Source: UBA5078 sp964538025
GTDB taxonomy: Bacteria; Pseudomonadota; Gammaproteobacteria; Pseudomonadales; Pseudohongiellaceae
Direction: 5' to 3'
Length of the DNA stretch: 64,000 nt
Assembly: GCA_964538025.1 (NCBI GenBank)
Contig: CAZICZ010000004.1
Span: 186,001 to 250,000, forward strand
In this document: piece by piece, positions 61,754 to 64,000 of the stretch
Numbering within the stretch: the first letter of the stretch is position 1
Layout of the letters: the number at the start of each line of letters is the position of its first letter
The notes under the pieces: generated by a model
Seen by the model: only the letters and a program-made list of their open reading frames with translations
Database searches by the model: none
Told to the model about the DNA's origin: nothing
Made by a program: the position numbers and the translations under genes

Positions 61754-62125
61754 TTGAACACTCAACAATTATCCACACTCGCCATTCACGCACTTGAAGA
61801 AATGAAGGGGCAGGACATCGTCTGTCTGAACGTGCAGAAGCTCACGCAGATTACCGACTACATGATCATCGTCACCGGGACGTCAACGACCCATCTGCGT
61901 TCCCTGGCAGATGAGCTGACGCGTCAGGTCAAGGAGGCAGGGCAGCGTGTACTTGGCGATGAAGGTCGCCTGCAGGCCGAGTGGATTCTGGTCGATCTGG
62001 GAGGCGTGGTTGTCCACATCATGCTGGCGCGGACACGCGCGCTCTACAGTCTGGAGGATTTGTGGAACTTTGATTCTAAACCCGCCGACAAAAAGCGCGA
62101 TAGCGCGGTGAAGGATGAAGATTAA
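61754..62125 (+). CDS. rsfS: Ribosome silencing factor RsfS
   Basis: Binds L14 of the 50S subunit and blocks subunit joining in starvation. The start is probably the TTG at 61754, with AAGGA about ten bases upstream, giving 123 residues; in-frame ATG 61670 lies inside nadD and would add 28 residues unlike the family. QDIVCLNVQKLTQITDYMIIVTGTS, GLQAEWILVDLGGVVVHIM (GRLQAEW) and YSLEDLW are diagnostic. It overlaps rlmH by 11 bases. Confidence 0.94.
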   Translation: MNTQQLSTLAIHALEEMKGQDIVCLNVQKLTQITDYMIIVTGTSTTHLRSLADELTRQVKEAGQRVLGDEGRLQAEWILVDLGGVVVHIMLARTRALYSLEDLWNFDSKPADKKRDSAVKDED

Positions 62126-62588
62126 TTTGATCTGTGTGGGCAACCGGATGCCCGCGTGGGTAGAGACTGGATTTGCCGACTACAGCAAGCGCCTGCCGGC
62201 GGAGTTTTCCCTGAGCGTGATCGAGGTTCCCTTGGCCAAGCGAGGCAAGGGCATGGATGTCGAACAGGCAATTCGCAAGGAATCGGACGCGCTGTTGAGC
62301 CGGATCAAGCCGCAGGACTTTGTGGTGGCACTCGAAGTGGAAGGTCGCTCCCTCAGCACGGAAGCGCTCGCGACTCGACTTGATGCCATTCGCCACGAAG
62401 GGCGGCAGCTGGCACTCCTGGTTGGGGGGCCTGACGGACTGGGAGAGGCGTGTCTCCAGCGCGCGAATGAAAAATGGTCTCTCTCGGCGTTAACTTTGCC
62501 ACACCCTTTGGTTAGAATTCTGCTCGCCGAACAGGTGTACCGCGCCTGGAGTATTCTGAACGCCCATCCCTATCACCGGGCCGGATAA
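62115..62588 (+). CDS. rlmH: 23S rRNA pseudouridine-1915 N3-methyltransferase RlmH
   Basis: SPOUT-fold enzyme, 157 residues. The knot region LALLVGGPDGLG and the C-terminal LTLPHPLVRILLAEQVYRA are diagnostic. It starts within the end of rsfS, so the two are translated together. Confidence 0.97.
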   Translation: MKINLICVGNRMPAWVETGFADYSKRLPAEFSLSVIEVPLAKRGKGMDVEQAIRKESDALLSRIKPQDFVVALEVEGRSLSTEALATRLDAIRHEGRQLALLVGGPDGLGEACLQRANEKWSLSALTLPHPLVRILLAEQVYRAWSILNAHPYHRAG

Positions 62589-62645
62589 AACTAATTGGCA
62601 TTCTGCTGGTCATAGAATGAGTTCACGGACACAGAAGAAGATAAG

Positions 62646-64000
62646 ATGGCAGAGAAGCTCAAGCTAAACGATCATGAACGCGAAACCCTGATTTTTAACA
62701 GGCGCATGATTGTCGCTGGAGTTTTCATCTTTCTGTTGATCTCGGCGCTGGTGTCCTGGATGGTGTATCTGCAGGTCTATCGCTACGATTATTTCGCCGC
62801 TCGCTCCGATGGCAATCGCCTTCACTCCCAGTTTGTGTCACCCAACCGAGGCCTGATATTTGATCGCAACGGTGTTCTGCTGGCAGACAACCGTCCCATC
62901 TTTAACTTGACCGTGGTGCGCGAAACAGCCACCGACCTGGATGTCTCGCTCGATCTGCTAAGCGCAATCATCGATCTCAGCGACGATGACATCGAACAGT
63001 ATCGCGTGCGTCAGAGCCGCCGTGCAGTGCCTCATACATCGGTGCCGCTGCGCTATCAGTTGTCGGAGGAAGAGATCGCGAGCATCGCCGTCAATCAGCA
63101 TCTGCTGCCCGGCATCGCAGTCGAAGCCCAACTGGTGCGCCACTACCCCTTCGAGGACATGGCTGCGCACGCGATCGGCTACGTATCGGAAATCAATAAA
63201 GACGAAATGACGGCCATGTCTGCCGAGGAAGCAGCCAATTATCGCGGGACGCACCAGATCGGCAAAACGGGCATCGAAAAAACCTATGAGGCGCTGCTGC
63301 ACGGTCAGGTGGGCTATGAGACCGTTGAGAAGAACAACCGGGGACAGGTCATGCGGGTACTGGACCGGACAGACCCGATTCCCGGACGAGACATCGTGCT
63401 GCACATGGATGCCAAATTACAGGCGGCTGCCGCGCAGGCGCTGGGGGACCGTCGCGGCGCGGTTGTGGCCATCGACCCGGCGACGGGCGGCGTGCTGGCC
63501 ATGGTCAGCAAGCCAGGCTATGACCCGAACCTGTTCGTCACGGGAATCAGCCGCGCCCAGTTGGCGGAGTTGAACCGCTCAGGGCATACCCCACTGTTCA
63601 ACCGGGCGATTGCCTCCCGCGTGCCGGGTTCCACCATCAAGCCGTTCATGGGGCTGGCCGGGCTGTATCACGGGGCCATCACCCCGGAAACGGTCATCAA
63701 TGACCCCGGCTATTTCCGCCTGCAGGGACGTTCACGTCCCTACTATGACTGGACCTGGTGGGTGGATAAATCCGGTCATGGCCCCATTGATCTGCGGCGC
63801 GCCATCTACCAGTCCTGCAATACCTATTTCTACCAGCTCGCAGTGGATCTCGGCATCGAAAAAATACATGACTATCTGTTGACCTTCGGTTTTGGCAGCA
63901 ATCAGGCGATCGATATTCCTGAGGCGAGCGCCGGCATAGTGCCCAACGAAGCGTGGAAACAGCAGAACCGTGGCGAGCTGTGGTACGCCGGTGAGACGCC
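62646..64000 (+). CDS. mrdA: Penicillin-binding protein 2 (3' end outside window)
   Basis: Elongation-specific transpeptidase that works with RodA. About 451 residues are visible before the window ends. A short cytoplasmic part is followed by a membrane segment (about 22-42), the pedestal domain with SPNRGLIFDRNGVLLADNRP, and the transpeptidase domain. Active-site residues S329 and K332 lie in VPGSTIKPF; the SxN motif is S390-C391-N392. The KTG motif lies beyond the edge. It follows rlmH by 57 bases in the usual order. Confidence 0.96.
   Translation, partial: MAEKLKLNDHERETLIFNRRMIVAGVFIFLLISALVSWMVYLQVYRYDYFAARSDGNRLHSQFVSPNRGLIFDRNGVLLADNRPIFNLTVVRETATDLDVSLDLLSAIIDLSDDDIEQYRVRQSRRAVPHTSVPLRYQLSEEEIASIAVNQHLLPGIAVEAQLVRHYPFEDMAAHAIGYVSEINKDEMTAMSAEEAANYRGTHQIGKTGIEKTYEALLHGQVGYETVEKNNRGQVMRVLDRTDPIPGRDIVLHMDAKLQAAAAQALGDRRGAVVAIDPATGGVLAMVSKPGYDPNLFVTGISRAQLAELNRSGHTPLFNRAIASRVPGSTIKPFMGLAGLYHGAITPETVINDPGYFRLQGRSRPYYDWTWWVDKSGHGPIDLRRAIYQSCNTYFYQLAVDLGIEKIHDYLLTFGFGSNQAIDIPEASAGIVPNEAWKQQNRGELWYAGET

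Overview
The window is an almost gap-free stretch of the chromosome of a gammaproteobacterium, probably a marine or environmental relative of Pseudomonas. It contains ftsA-ftsZ-lpxC-(M23 peptidase)-secA-argJ-Nudix/ThiE, then pilB-pilC-pilD-coaE-yacG with pilins, then nadC, ampD-ampE, aceE-aceF, and finally proA-nadD-rsfS-rlmH-mrdA. Pseudomonas species carry the same blocks, and the Nudix/ThiE fusion and FabY-type ketoacyl synthase also point that way. The species cannot be named from the sequence alone. The DNA is moderately GC-rich, with AT-rich promoter regions in front of ftsZ and pilA. I see no prophage, transposon, CRISPR array or rRNA; there is one tRNA (Leu, anticodon UAG).

Layout. 1-9.5 kb: end of the division/cell-wall cluster (ftsA partial, ftsZ, lpxC, M23 peptidase, secA), then argJ and a Nudix-ThiE fusion. 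9.7-11.7 kb: a large exported protein of unknown function. 11.7-18.6 kb: type IV pilus block, with yacG-coaE-pilD-pilC-pilB on the minus strand and two tandem pilin genes plus a TfpZ-like accessory gene on the plus strand. 18.8-21.4 kb: cytochrome c, secreted HNH nuclease, nadC and an aspartic protease. 21.6-27.6 kb: ampD-ampE and aceE-aceF. 27.7-34.8 kb: FecCD-type ABC transporter with a membrane hydrolase, a ketopantoate-reductase-like gene, yajQ, an AmpG-like transporter and fxsA. 34.8-38.6 kb: groES-groEL behind a heat-shock promoter, and a sodium:alanine symporter. 38.6-41.5 kb: a redoxin-cytochrome c gene, a type II copper monooxygenase-like gene, and sodB. 41.7-46.8 kb: coiled-coil protein, tRNA-Leu, VWA and J-domain genes, enoyl-CoA hydratase, class I fumarase. 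46.8-56.7 kb: fabY, a DD-carboxypeptidase, mltB, hpf, DUF1244, a GlxA-type regulator, greB, dinB, serC, serA. 56.9-64 kb: MBL hydrolase, GIY-YIG protein, small membrane protein, DUF523/DUF1722 protein, then proA-nadD-rsfS-rlmH-mrdA, cut by the window end.

How the genes fit together. Many serve envelope growth and turnover: ftsA/Z, lpxC, the M23 peptidase, ampD/ampE/AmpG-like, the DD-carboxypeptidase, mltB and PBP2. A second theme is surface pili. The points I find most interesting are: (1) the second pilin gene is cut by one amber codon exactly where its paralogue has Trp, yet the 12 codons beyond it still encode an intact two-cysteine pilin tail; (2) a copper monooxygenase-like protein with all expected copper ligands sits beside a redoxin-cytochrome c protein. 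To my knowledge related proteins often carry these domains on one chain; here they are two genes separated by an intrinsic terminator. Smaller points are hairpins next to translation starts, PilR-like repeats before pilA and direct repeats near fabY.
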